Shown here piece after piece: positions 1 through 9,837 of a stretch of 15,451 bases of DNA; positions within the stretch are counted from its first letter, which is position 1, and each line of letters begins with the position of its first letter. Under the pieces are notes generated by a model that made no database searches, was not told the DNA's origin, and saw only the letters and a program-made list of their open reading frames with translations. The stretch is from NCBI GenBank assembly GCA_041749275.1, contig JBGTBQ010000072.1:1-15451 (forward strand). The letters are read 5' to 3'. A program made the position numbers and the translations under genes. This DNA is from JBGTBQ01 sp041749275 (GTDB lineage Bacteria > Acidobacteriota > Blastocatellia > Pyrinomonadales > Pyrinomonadaceae).

Positions 1-139
1 CCCGCGCGTCCGTGAGGCGCCCGCTGATCGAAGCCGGCTGCTGCGCCGCCACGGCGTGCGCGGCGCACCAAAGCACCAGCGCGCACGCGGCGACTGTTTT
101 AGAAACGATGTTTTTAGAAACGGCGATCTCTCTTCTCAT
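1..139 (-). CDS. 5' end of a secreted/outer-membrane protein, probably a B12-regulated TonB-dependent receptor (partial)
   Basis: Only the first 46 residues are inside the window; the gene runs off the left edge. The start MRREIAVSKN leads into a hydrophobic segment (about residues 15-32, ending AHAVAAQ) that reads as a Sec signal peptide, followed by ASISGRLTDAR. That last stretch is how acidobacterial TonB-dependent receptors begin after their signal peptide, and the complete receptor at 1694-5074 has TISGAVQDEK in the same place. An AAAGG-type ribosome site lies about 11 nt before the ATG. The gene is the first one downstream of the cobalamin riboswitch at 486-685 on the same strand, so an outer-membrane corrinoid transporter (BtuB-like) is the natural guess. 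The receptor assignment is an inference from the N-terminus and leader; the barrel is not visible. Another B12-related secreted protein is possible. Confidence 0.6.
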   Translation of the reverse strand, partial: MRREIAVSKNIVSKTVAACALVLWCAAHAVAAQQPASISGRLTDAR

Positions 140-238
140 GCTTCACAATCCTTTCAAGCAAAGACGAGGGACCCGCCCGCCGAACGTTAAGAGAAGTGGA
201 AAGGCCGCGACACTGTATCCGTCAGCCGAAACTGAAAA

Positions 239-273
239 CGCCCTCGGTTTTCCGCGTGGGAAAACCGAGGGCG
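239..273 (-). terminator. Strong hairpin with U-rich tail in the riboswitch leader (attenuator candidate)
   Basis: A perfect 15-bp stem (239-253 with 259-273, loop of 5 nt; one further A-T pair at 238/274) is followed on the minus strand by TTTTCAGTTT. It sits between the cobalamin aptamer and the start codon at 139, with no gene ending between them. An attenuator is therefore a better reading than a terminator of an upstream gene. The plus-strand side lacks a U-run. Confidence 0.6.
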
Positions 274-405
274 TGCCGGATGTGCGCCGCAAATCAGGAG
301 GGGCGTGGCGCGCGTCTTTGGTGTGCGGCGCGACTTGCCCCTGCGATTCCGTGCCCGACGCCACTCGCCCTGTCCCGGAGCGTAAGCGGTCGCCTCCGTC
401 AAAAT

Positions 406-479
406 AGCTTTCAGCCATCAGCTTTCAGCAATCAGCTAAGGACAAAAAGCTGACGGCTGAAAGCTGATGGCTGATGGCT
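406..479. repeat. 32-bp imperfect inverted repeat built from TCAGCNN words
   Basis: Arms 406-437 and 448-479 pair at 28 of 32 positions around a 10-nt loop. Each arm is a run of the heptamer-like word TCAGC plus two variable bases (cca, ttt, aat). On the minus strand the repeat begins about 7 nt after the B12 box and the 406-437 arm is followed by ATTTTG, so it may fold as a second terminator-like structure in the leader. It belongs to the same style of element as the repeats at 6940, 9707, 12282 and 13960. Confidence 0.75.
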
Positions 480-485
480 TCTTTT

Positions 486-685
486 GCAGGCAAGGTTTCC
501 TGACTTCCGGCTCGGACGCGGGCGCTTCCTTTTGGCCTTCCCCGTCATTCGACGAGTGACCCCTCTTTGAAGAGAGAAGAAAGCGACACGAATCGCCGGT
601 ACACAGTGGCGGGAACCGTGCGGGCTTTGCACCCGACTTCCCTTGTCGCCCGCGCGCTTTTGCGGCGTGGGCTTCGACCTGCGAC
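486..685 (-). ncRNA. Cobalamin (adenosylcobalamin) riboswitch aptamer
   Basis: Read on the minus strand, the region carries the conserved cobalamin-riboswitch elements in order: GGGAAGTCGGGTGCAAAGCC (about 642-623), the CACGG...CCCGCCACTG block with GCCACTG at 610-604, and the B12 box GTCAGGAAACCTTGCC near 504-489. The outer P1 helix can be formed by GCAGG (about 683-679) and CCTGC (490-486). In this class ligand binding to the leader lowers expression of B12 transport or synthesis genes. The next gene on this strand is the secreted-protein start at 139, leaving about 345 nt of leader after the aptamer, which holds two hairpins. No good promoter is evident upstream; TTGACG (828-823) with TAGTTT 18 nt further on is only weak. 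Confidence 0.93.
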
Positions 686-687
686 GG

Positions 688-725
688 TCAAACGGGCCAC
701 GGAAGTTCACTCACGGCCCGTTTGA
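688..725. repeat. 11-bp perfect inverted repeat upstream of the riboswitch
   Basis: TCAAACGGGCC (688-698) and GGCCCGTTTGA (715-725) flank a 16-nt loop immediately 5' of the cobalamin aptamer on the minus strand. There is no U-run on either side, so an ordinary intrinsic terminator for the gene ending at 861 is doubtful. It could be an operator, an accessory 5' stem of the leader RNA, or a Rho-independent-like structure without a tail. Confidence 0.6.
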
Positions 726-860
726 ATCAGCGATGAAACTTGAAATCCAAAGAACACGCGCCGGGCGGCCAACTCTCTCCTCCCGACGTGAGGGCGTCAA
801 ACTAACACCGCGCGTCGCGCGTCGTCAAGTCGGGTCGCTCATCGCCGCGCCGCCCGCGGC

Positions 861-1475
861 TCAGGGGCGCTGCCACACGGAGCCGTCTTCGTAGACAACG
901 CGCACGAGGATGATCCGCTCGTTGAGGCCCCGGCGTTCTTTGCTATTGAGCGCCTGCGCGCTGATGATTCTGGCCGGCGGAGTGGGGAGGAAGAAGGAAA
1001 CATCCTTTTTCTTTCCCGGCTCGATCTTTTCATCGCTGCCGAGTTCGATACGCCCGACTATCTGATTCGTCGCCGCGTCGAAAAAGAGAAAGTCCCAGTC
1101 TATCTGTTTGATCGTCTTCGCGCCGGTGTTCCGGAAAGAAGCGGCGTAGCGGAAGCCGTAGCGGGGCGGGGCCGGGGGGCGGGATTTGATGACTTGCTCG
1201 GCGCGCATCTCGTTCTCGACCTTCTTGACCTCGCCGTCATTCCCCGTCGCCCTCGCTCGCTCGATGCGCCTCATATCGGCGAAGCGGCGGCGGAGGTCGT
1301 CGAAGTTTTCGACTGAGCCGCCGAACGGGTCGCCTTCCCAGTTGAGTCGCTCCTTCGACCAACTGTGCTTGATGACTTCCACATCGGAAGGCTCCGGCGT
1401 ACCGGCGGCGGGAGACTGCGCGCGAGTCGCGACGCCTGAACATAACAGCAAGAGACACAGAAACAGGATTCTCAT
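861..1475 (-). CDS. Small secreted protein of unknown function
   Basis: A protein of 204 residues. The start was chosen at the second of two adjacent ATGs, because the AGGAGG sequence is 4 nt before it but only 1 nt before the first; the open frame continues further upstream but without a ribosome site. Residues 1-20 (MRILFLCLLLLCSGVATRAQ) are a Sec signal peptide. The middle (about 55-95) is charged and probably helical, rich in R, E and D. The C-terminal half (about 105-204) has alternating hydrophobic segments with a W-D-F-L-F-F core and ends VYEDGSVWQRP, suggesting a small beta-sandwich. No cysteine remains after the signal peptide. I do not recognise the family. It lies between the riboswitch leader and the large receptor on the same strand, but 218 bp and a terminator separate it from the receptor, so it is probably its own unit. 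Confidence 0.75.
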   Translation of the reverse strand: MRILFLCLLLLCSGVATRAQSPAAGTPEPSDVEVIKHSWSKERLNWEGDPFGGSVENFDDLRRRFADMRRIERARATGNDGEVKKVENEMRAEQVIKSRPPAPPRYGFRYAASFRNTGAKTIKQIDWDFLFFDAATNQIVGRIELGSDEKIEPGKKKDVSFFLPTPPARIISAQALNSKERRGLNERIILVRVVYEDGSVWQRP

Positions 1476-1592
1476 CATTCCTCCTTTCCTGTCTGATGGG
1501 TCGTAGGTCATCAGAGAATTTTTCCGTGACGAAACGTTAAGGCCGTTGGACGCATCGGTGTTGACGGTGCGGCGATTATAAGCCGGCACGGG

Positions 1593-1628
1593 AAAAAAGG
1601 AAGGGCCGAAGAACAGAGTCTTCGGCCC
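1593..1628 (-). terminator. Intrinsic terminator of the large TonB-dependent receptor
   Basis: Arms GGGCCGAAGA (1603-1612) and TCTTCGGCCC (1619-1628) form a 10-bp perfect stem with a 6-nt loop. On the minus strand it is followed by TTCCTTTTTT. It lies 66 bp beyond the receptor stop codon at 1694. Confidence 0.85.
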
Positions 1629-1693
1629 CATGAGTTTTCCGAACGCTCCGGCGGCGCATCCCAACAGCGCAGCGCGCCGCCGGAGGTCGTGGC

Positions 1694-5074
<3,381 letters not shown>

Positions 5075-5427
5075 AACTTTTGTTCTCCTTTTGGGACAGG
5101 TTGGAAAGGATGGTTAAAGTTGACCGACTTACCCTCTCGGTTGATTCGGAAAACTCTTTGGAAAGGAATCGCTAAACGCCTTGCCCAACGTTCGTAGAAG
5201 ATGAAAGATGTATGTATTAAAGCTTGCGGAATCGCTGCCGTGACCGTTATGAATAACTGCCGGTCGTTTGAAGACGGCTGACAATCTTATGCGGAGGCAA
5301 GCGGTATGCCTTTTCAGGGGAGAGCTTTTGCATAGTCTTTTTTTGGATTTTATCTATACCACGAAAAGTGATGTCCATTTTTTCGGATTTTCATACATTT
5401 TTTACAAGTCTTTTAAAAATTTTCGGG
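5075..5427. promoter_or_regulatory. Divergent intergenic region between the receptor and the methyltransferase
   Basis: This 353-bp gene-free stretch separates the receptor start (minus) from the methyltransferase start (plus) and must hold both promoters. The right third (about 5325-5425) is strikingly T-rich with several T4-T7 tracts, unlike the G+C-rich surroundings, suggesting bent promoter DNA. TTGCAT (5328-5333), 17 nt, TATCTA (5351-5356) is a weak plus-strand promoter candidate. I could not identify a convincing receptor promoter, riboswitch or small RNA here. Confidence 0.4.
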
Positions 5428-6069
5428 ATGAAGCAGGAAACAAATAAGGACGACGTGAGAGCGCGAGTTCCGTCGCGGAGATATGATCGAGTGGCCGCGC
5501 GCTATGACCGCTTGATACGCCCGCTCGAACGATGGGGACTTCAGCGGTTGCGCGCGGCGGCCCTCGGTGAGTTGTCCGAAGGCGTACACTTGCTCGAAGT
5601 CGGCGCGGGCACGGGCGCGAATTTTCGTTTCTATCCGCCGCGAAGCCGCGGCGTGGCGAGCGAGCCGAGCAGCGAAATGCTTAACATCGCGCGAGAGAAA
5701 CGCGACCGCGCGACAAAGAGCGTCCGCCTCGTGCAGGCCCGCGCCGAGCAACTCCCGTTCGCCGACCGCGCGTTTGACGCGGCCTGCGCCACGCTCGTCT
5801 TCTGCTCCGTCGCCTCGCCCTCGCGCGGGTTCGCCGAGTTGCGCCGCGTGGTGCGCGCGGGCGGCACGGTCGTGCTGCTCGAACACGTGCGGCCCGCCGG
5901 GGTGCTGGGCTATGTCTTCGACGCGCTCAACCGCCTGACGGTCGCGCTCTTTGAAGACCACTTCAACCGCCGCACCGCCGACGAGGCGCGGCGCGCGGGG
6001 TTGCACCTCGTGCGCGTCGAGAAGCATCTATTCGGGATAGTTCAGATCATCGTGTGCCGAGTCGAGTAA
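5428..6069 (+). CDS. Class I SAM-dependent methyltransferase (UbiE/PmtA-like)
   Basis: A protein of 213 residues. The N-terminus YDRVAARYDRLIRPLERW (19-36) is the usual cap helix of UbiE/phospholipid N-methyltransferase-like enzymes. Motif I is LLEVGAGTGANF (55-66), the acidic loop is VASEPSSEML (76-85), AEQLPFADRAFDA (106-118) precedes motif IV, and LRRVVRAGGTVVLLEHV (138-154) is motif VI. The end (HFNRRTADEARRAG, GIVQIIV) resembles small PmtA-type lipid methyltransferases, but quinone or other small-molecule substrates cannot be excluded. The start is uncertain: ATG at 5428 gives the family's usual length, while an in-frame ATG at 5371 would add 19 residues encoded by very T-rich DNA. Neither has a good ribosome site. 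The stop codon overlaps the ribosome site of the DUF72 gene, so the two are cotranscribed. Confidence 0.85.
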   Translation: MKQETNKDDVRARVPSRRYDRVAARYDRLIRPLERWGLQRLRAAALGELSEGVHLLEVGAGTGANFRFYPPRSRGVASEPSSEMLNIAREKRDRATKSVRLVQARAEQLPFADRAFDAACATLVFCSVASPSRGFAELRRVVRAGGTVVLLEHVRPAGVLGYVFDALNRLTVALFEDHFNRRTADEARRAGLHLVRVEKHLFGIVQIIVCRVE

Positions 6070-6077
6070 GGAGGAGC

Positions 6078-6935
6078 ATGCCTGAAGATTTTCGCAAGGT
6101 GTGGGTGGGCTGTCAGGGCTGGAACTACGACGACTGGGTGACGCCCGCCGCGCCGGCGCGCCCCATCTTCTACCCGCGCGGCACGCGCGCCGACCGGATG
6201 CTCGACGTTTACGCGCGCGTCTTCGATACGGTGGAAGTGGACTCGACCTTCTACGCCATCCCGCCCGACGCGACCTTCGACGGCTGGCGGCGCAGAACAC
6301 CCGCAAGGTTTACCTTCTCGCTGAAACTGCCACGGGAGATTACGCACGAACACGCGCTGAAGGGCGCGGCCTCGGCAACAGCCCTCGCCACGTTTTGCGA
6401 ACGCGCGCGGCGGCTCGGCGACAAACTCGCCGCCGTGCTCATCCAACTCCCGCCGCAGTTCGAGGCGACGCATGAAAACATTCGCGCGCTCTCGGACTTC
6501 CTGCCTCTCCTGCCCACGGACATCCGCTTCGCCGTCGAGTTGCGCGACCCCTTCTGGTTCGAGGAAGACCTCGTCGCGCCGCTCGCGCGTCACGCGCACG
6601 TTTCGCTCGCGCTCGTCGAGGGGCCGTGGGTCACGCGCGAGCGCGTCTGGCGCGCGGCGGCGGGCGTTTTAGACTCGACCGACTTCGCCTACGTGCGCTG
6701 GATGGGTGCGCGCGACCTCACGCGCTTCGACGTGGTGCAGCGCGACGCGGGCGCGAACCTTGAACGGTGGGCGACGGTCATCGAGCGACTCGGCGAACGC
6801 GTCCCGCGCGTCTATGCCTACTTCAGCAACTTCTACGAAGGCCACGCGCCCGCGAGCGCGAACAAGCTGAAGCGCCTGCTCGGTCAACCGACCGTGGGGG
6901 CGGATGAGTTGGAAAAGCAGCCTTCGCTTTTTTAA
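6078..6935 (+). CDS. DUF72 family protein (YecE-like)
   Basis: A 285-residue protein with the DUF72 TIM-barrel-like pattern: VWVGCQGWNYDDWV at the start, IFYPRGTRADRMLDVYARVFDTVEVDSTFYAIP (about residues 29-61), FTFSLKLPREITHE, a central LIQLPPQF, FAVELRDPFWF, and YAYFSNFYEGHAPASANKL near the C-terminus. The biochemical function of the family is not established. The ATG at 6078 is preferred over an in-frame GTG at 6054 because AAGGAGG lies 6 nt ahead of it, directly over the stop codon of the methyltransferase gene. The pair is therefore an operon, probably translationally linked. Downstream, before the convergent operon, is the 150-bp palindrome at 6940. Confidence 0.92.
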   Translation: MPEDFRKVWVGCQGWNYDDWVTPAAPARPIFYPRGTRADRMLDVYARVFDTVEVDSTFYAIPPDATFDGWRRRTPARFTFSLKLPREITHEHALKGAASATALATFCERARRLGDKLAAVLIQLPPQFEATHENIRALSDFLPLLPTDIRFAVELRDPFWFEEDLVAPLARHAHVSLALVEGPWVTRERVWRAAAGVLDSTDFAYVRWMGARDLTRFDVVQRDAGANLERWATVIERLGERVPRVYAYFSNFYEGHAPASANKLKRLLGQPTVGADELEKQPSLF

Positions 6936-6939
6936 AACA

Positions 6940-7089
6940 AGGATTAGCCACAGAGTCACGGAGACACAGAGGAAGTAGAAAAGAAGAATCATTGATGAGA
7001 AGGGAGAGTTGACCGGTCAACTCTCCCTTCTCATCAATGATTCTTTCCTGCTTTTATCTCCGTGTCTCCGTGACTCTGTGGCTAATCCT
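6940..7089. repeat. 150-bp near-perfect palindrome in a convergent gene junction
   Basis: Two 75-nt arms meet exactly at 7014/7015 with no spacer (centre GTTGACCGGTCAAC). They match at 66 of 75 positions: the outer 28 nt and the inner 30 or so are identical, and all mismatches fall in a block of about 16 nt between them. There is no net insertion or deletion. The outer arm carries CACAGAGTCACGGAGACAC, a type of short reiterated word widespread in intergenic DNA of several phyla. It begins 4 bp after the DUF72 stop and ends 22 bp before the stop of the minus-strand operon, so either transcript would end in a giant hairpin. A bidirectional terminator/mRNA-end structure or a non-autonomous mobile repeat are both possible. 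Confidence 0.95.
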
Positions 7090-7111
7090 TCTGACGTTCT
7101 TCGGAAACCCT

Positions 7112-7426
7112 CTAATCCGTGGGTGGAATTTCAACCTCGGCGGCGAGTCGCGTCCAGACTTCGGCGAATTTTTCAATCTCCGCGTGCGTGCGTTCCATCG
7201 CGCGGCGGCTGTCGAGATAGGCCGACCAGTGCGGCGTGTTGGTGAGAGCCTTCTGCGTGTCTTCGTCAATCGTTTGCGCCATCAGCGCGATGAGGTCTTG
7301 CGTGACGCGCGTGTGTTCGAGCAGCGTCTGGATGATCGAGTAGGCGAGCCTCGCTTCTTCGTAGGCGAGGTCGCGCGGCGACGCCGCGTCCGGCTTTACC
7401 GCTGGAGGCGCTTCGCGTTCGCTCAT
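7112..7426 (-). CDS. Small helical protein of unknown function, coupled to ygfZ-like gene
   Basis: A protein of 104 residues. The ATG at 7426 shares its A with the stop codon of the upstream folate-binding protein gene (TGATG), so it is translationally coupled and certainly part of that operon. The N-terminal 20 residues are Ala/Pro-rich and probably disordered (MSEREAPPAVKPDAASPRD). From about residue 23 the chain is predicted helical by eye (YEEARLAYSIIQTLLEHTRV, LIALMAQTIDEDTQKAL, then a helix around SRRAMERTHAEIEKFAEVWTRLA), ending EIPPTD. No signal peptide, cysteine or known motif is present. I do not recognise it. The coupling to a YgfZ-like protein hints at a related or interacting role, but that is only context. 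A longer open frame upstream is noncoding overlap. Confidence 0.8.
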   Translation of the reverse strand: MSEREAPPAVKPDAASPRDLAYEEARLAYSIIQTLLEHTRVTQDLIALMAQTIDEDTQKALTNTPHWSAYLDSRRAMERTHAEIEKFAEVWTRLAAEVEIPPTD

Positions 7427-8601
7427 CACTTGGCCTCTGTCCCGGAGCTTTCCGGTTCGCCTCCCGCATACCAGCCGCCGCGCACGAGCGGCAACTCCGC
7501 GACATGCGCCGCGCACAACTCCTCTTCGCCGCTGAAGATTTTTACTTCCGTGCCCGGCTTGAGGAAATCGTACTTGACGAGGCCGAGCGCGACGAATCTT
7601 TGCAGCCGCGGCGAGTAACAGGAAGAGGTGATGCGCCCGATCTCCCTACCGTCGTCGCAAGATTTGATCCGTGCTTCGGTCGGCGCTTCCGTCTCATGGT
7701 CGAGGATGAGTCCCGTCAGTTTTTTGGCGACGTGGCCGCGCCAGTGAATGCGCGCGATGATCTCCTGCCCGACGTAGCAGCCCTTCGTGTAGCTGACGGC
7801 CTCCTCTTCATTCACCACTTCGAGCACGACGTTCGTCTCGGTCGCGTCCACGCCATAGCGCGCAACGCCCGCCTCGATGCGTAGCGCTTCGAGCGCGTCG
7901 AACCCGACGGGCCGCGCGCCCGCGGCGACGAGCGCATCCCATAACGCCCCGGCCTCATCAGCGCCGGTCAAGAGGTCGAAGCCGTCTTCGGCGGTGTGCG
8001 TTGCGCGCATGACGTTGACGGACGAACTCTGAAACGCCGCGCGTGACACGCGACCGCGCGCGACGCCCGCCGCTTCTTCGCCGAGCGCGGCGGCGACGAT
8101 TTTCTTAGCGCGCGCGCCCTGCAACGATAGCATCGCCGTCTCGCCCGTCACGTCGCGCACGCGAAAATCGCCCGCCAGCGTGAAGCGTTCGAGCGACTTC
8201 AACATCGTCGCGTGCGTCCTCGGTTCGGTGTCGAAGAGAAAGCGGTCGCCAAGCCGCGCGACGCGCGCACTCGCAATCAAACGCCCCTGCACGTTCGGGA
8301 AGGCGACGTGCATCCATGCGCCGTCTTCGAGTTTCGCCACGTCGTTCGTCAACATGCCGTTCAAAAACTGCACGGCCTCCGCGCCGCTCACCTCGACGCG
8401 CCCGCGCGAGGCGAGGTCAATCAGCCCCGCGCCGTCGCCGCGCACGGCATCGTACTCCGCGCGCCAGTCGCCGTAATGCGCCGGCACGAGCCAGCCTTCC
8501 GCCGCGCGCATCACGGCTCCCGCCCGCCGGTGCGCCGCGTCGAGCGACAACCGGCGAGCGGTTTCCGTTTCCGCCGTGTGGCTTTCGACCGCTTCGCTCA
8601 T
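7426..8601 (-). CDS. ygfZ: YgfZ/GcvT-like folate-binding protein (Fe-S cluster maintenance)
   Basis: A 391-residue member of the GcvT-related folate-binding family. The diagnostic KGCYVGQE signature is at 273-280 with its conserved Cys275. It is preceded by LEALRIEAGVARYGVD (237-252) and followed by a C-terminal barrel region (LTGLILDHE onward). YgfZ supports tetrahydrofolate-dependent synthesis or repair of certain [4Fe-4S] enzymes such as MiaB in E. coli; it is cytoplasmic. The protein is longer than E. coli YgfZ (about 326 residues), mainly through an N-terminal extension. The start MSEAVESHTA at 8601 is 4 nt after the stop of the lipoprotein gene (TAA CACC ATG), so the genes are cotranscribed; a further upstream in-frame start would lie inside that gene and is rejected. 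The 104-residue protein follows with an overlapping TGATG. The Fe-S link fits the SufR/Mrp/ErpA cluster a few kilobases upstream. Confidence 0.9.
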   Translation of the reverse strand: MSEAVESHTAETETARRLSLDAAHRRAGAVMRAAEGWLVPAHYGDWRAEYDAVRGDGAGLIDLASRGRVEVSGAEAVQFLNGMLTNDVAKLEDGAWMHVAFPNVQGRLIASARVARLGDRFLFDTEPRTHATMLKSLERFTLAGDFRVRDVTGETAMLSLQGARAKKIVAAALGEEAAGVARGRVSRAAFQSSSVNVMRATHTAEDGFDLLTGADEAGALWDALVAAGARPVGFDALEALRIEAGVARYGVDATETNVVLEVVNEEEAVSYTKGCYVGQEIIARIHWRGHVAKKLTGLILDHETEAPTEARIKSCDDGREIGRITSSCYSPRLQRFVALGLVKYDFLKPGTEVKIFSGEEELCAAHVAELPLVRGGWYAGGEPESSGTEAK

Positions 8602-8605
8602 GGTG

Positions 8606-9580
8606 TTATTTGACAACCGTGATCTCGCGCGTCGTCGTGTTATAGCCGCCGTTCTCGATTGGCTGGCCGTCCTTGCCGACGAGTTCGAGCTTGACCGTGT
8701 GCTTGCCCGCCGTCCATCCCGTGAGCCAGATCGGCTCCCACTTGTCGAGCATCTTCGGCGCGTCGCCATCAACGGAGTAGCGCACGCGGTAGTCGCCGCC
8801 GTCGCCTTGCAACTTCCCGTGCGCCATCCAGAAATCAATCATGATGGCGTCGGCGTCCGCGCCCTTGTACTCGCCTTTCGGGCGACTGTACGTGAGCAAG
8901 GGTTTCGCGTGGTCAATCTCTCCCGGCGCCGCGCCCGGTTGCATCTCCTTGCCTTCGGGCGAGGCGGCGGGCGTCGCGGCTGCGTTCGCGTTCTTCGGGT
9001 CGGCCACCTTCTCGCCGGTGTTGGTCGTCGTCGGCTTCGATGCATCGCCGCCGCTCTTTACGGTGAAGGTCGCCATCTGAAACGAGCCTTCGTTCTTGTA
9101 GCTCTCGTGCCACGGGCGCGAGGCGAAGACGCGCAAAGTGTGTTTGCCCTCGGAGACGTTACGCAGTTCGAACGGCTGGTCGAGATGGTAGTAAGCCTCG
9201 TAGGGTTGATTGTCGAGGATGACGTGGATGTGATTGCCCATCTGCGTCGCCGGGTCTTTGTGCGGCTGGTAGCCTTTGAGGTCACCGCTCAGAGAGAGTT
9301 TGACTGTGACGGTCGAACCCGTAACGGTCGAACCGTCGGCGGGTTGCATGATCTTGAGAACTGGTTTCGCTTCGTCCTGCTCACCACGCGCGGCCATCTG
9401 GTCTTTGATCTTCTGCGGGCGTTCGGCGATGTTGAGCGTCTGCGTGGTGGGCGACGCGGCGGGTGTGGCCGACGTGTTCGTCGTCGTCTTGTTCGCATTC
9501 ATGTCCGAAGAGCAGCCCGTAGCGAGCAGCGACAGGGCGAAGAGCGCGCACGGCAGCAAGGTGCGTCGAGAGAATTTCAT
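8606..9580 (-). CDS. Lipoprotein with two Ig-like domains, unknown function
   Basis: A protein of 324 residues. A signal peptide ends in lipobox L19-A-T-G-C23, with Ser-Ser at +2/+3. A Thr/Asn/Ala-rich tether spans about 24-50. Two similar beta-sandwich-like domains follow (about 72-176 and 223-324), separated by another low-complexity linker (about 177-222). Their similarity is visible in NHIHVILDNQPY with GKHTLRVFA in the first and YRVRYSVDGDAP with GKHTVKLEL in the second, suggesting an internal duplication. The His-rich GNHIHV in domain 1 and WMAHGK in domain 2 might bind metal, which is speculation. GGAGG lies 6 nt before the ATG. A TATACT -10-like element lies at 9623-9618, with no clear -35. 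It is the first gene of the lipoprotein, YgfZ-like and 104-residue protein operon. I do not recognise the family. Confidence 0.85.
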   Translation of the reverse strand: MKFSRRTLLPCALFALSLLATGCSSDMNANKTTTNTSATPAASPTTQTLNIAERPQKIKDQMAARGEQDEAKPVLKIMQPADGSTVTGSTVTVKLSLSGDLKGYQPHKDPATQMGNHIHVILDNQPYEAYYHLDQPFELRNVSEGKHTLRVFASRPWHESYKNEGSFQMATFTVKSGGDASKPTTTNTGEKVADPKNANAAATPAASPEGKEMQPGAAPGEIDHAKPLLTYSRPKGEYKGADADAIMIDFWMAHGKLQGDGGDYRVRYSVDGDAPKMLDKWEPIWLTGWTAGKHTVKLELVGKDGQPIENGGYNTTTREITVVK

Positions 9581-9706
9581 GTCGAGCCTCCGAGTCGGTT
9601 GTTAGGATTTCGCGTGGAGTATAACCTTAATGACGAGGAGAGGGCGAGAAGAGCAGACACGGTTAGCGTGCTCCGAGGTTGTGCGTAGCGCACGTTTGGA
9701 CATAAC

Positions 9707-9809
9707 GCGGAGGGCGCGAAGTGGACGCGGAGCACGCCGGGAGAGTCATCAAAAGATCGAGCTGTTAAATTCTTTTCCGCGCACTCCGCGTCCACCCCGC
9801 GCCCTCTGC
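9707..9809. repeat. 26-bp inverted repeat of GCGGAG words with 51-nt loop
   Basis: Arms 9707-9732 and 9784-9809 match at 23 of 26 positions. They consist of reiterated GGACGCGGAG/GGAGGGCGCG words. The repeat lies in the 257-bp space between the SOD stop (9838) and the lipoprotein start (9580), where it could act as an mRNA 3' structure for the SOD transcript. A small hairpin GTGCG-TAG-CGCAC is at 9681-9693. No gene is seen in this space. Confidence 0.75.
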
Positions 9810-9837
9810 TTTCAATCCGATTCCGGCACACAACCGT

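Noticed and set aside
143..418. 91-codon minus-strand open frame inside the riboswitch leader
   Set aside because: It spans the TCAGC repeat edge and the terminator-like hairpin, has no ribosome site, and shows no recognisable protein features. It is more likely leader RNA.
7009..7022. GTTG-N6-CAAC at the centre of the 150-bp palindrome as a SufR site
   Set aside because: The half-sites are in the opposite order to CAAC-N6-GTTG, and there is no promoter here; it is simply the tip of the palindrome in a convergent junction.
6936..7111. CRISPR array or insertion sequence at the large palindrome
   Set aside because: There are no regularly spaced repeats with unique spacers, no transposase frame and no target duplication that I can see; the structure is a single palindrome.
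8602..8838. Upstream extension of the YgfZ-like gene
   Set aside because: It would overlap the lipoprotein gene and encode Ser/Arg/Thr-rich nonsense. The ATG 4 nt after the lipoprotein stop fits the operon layout.
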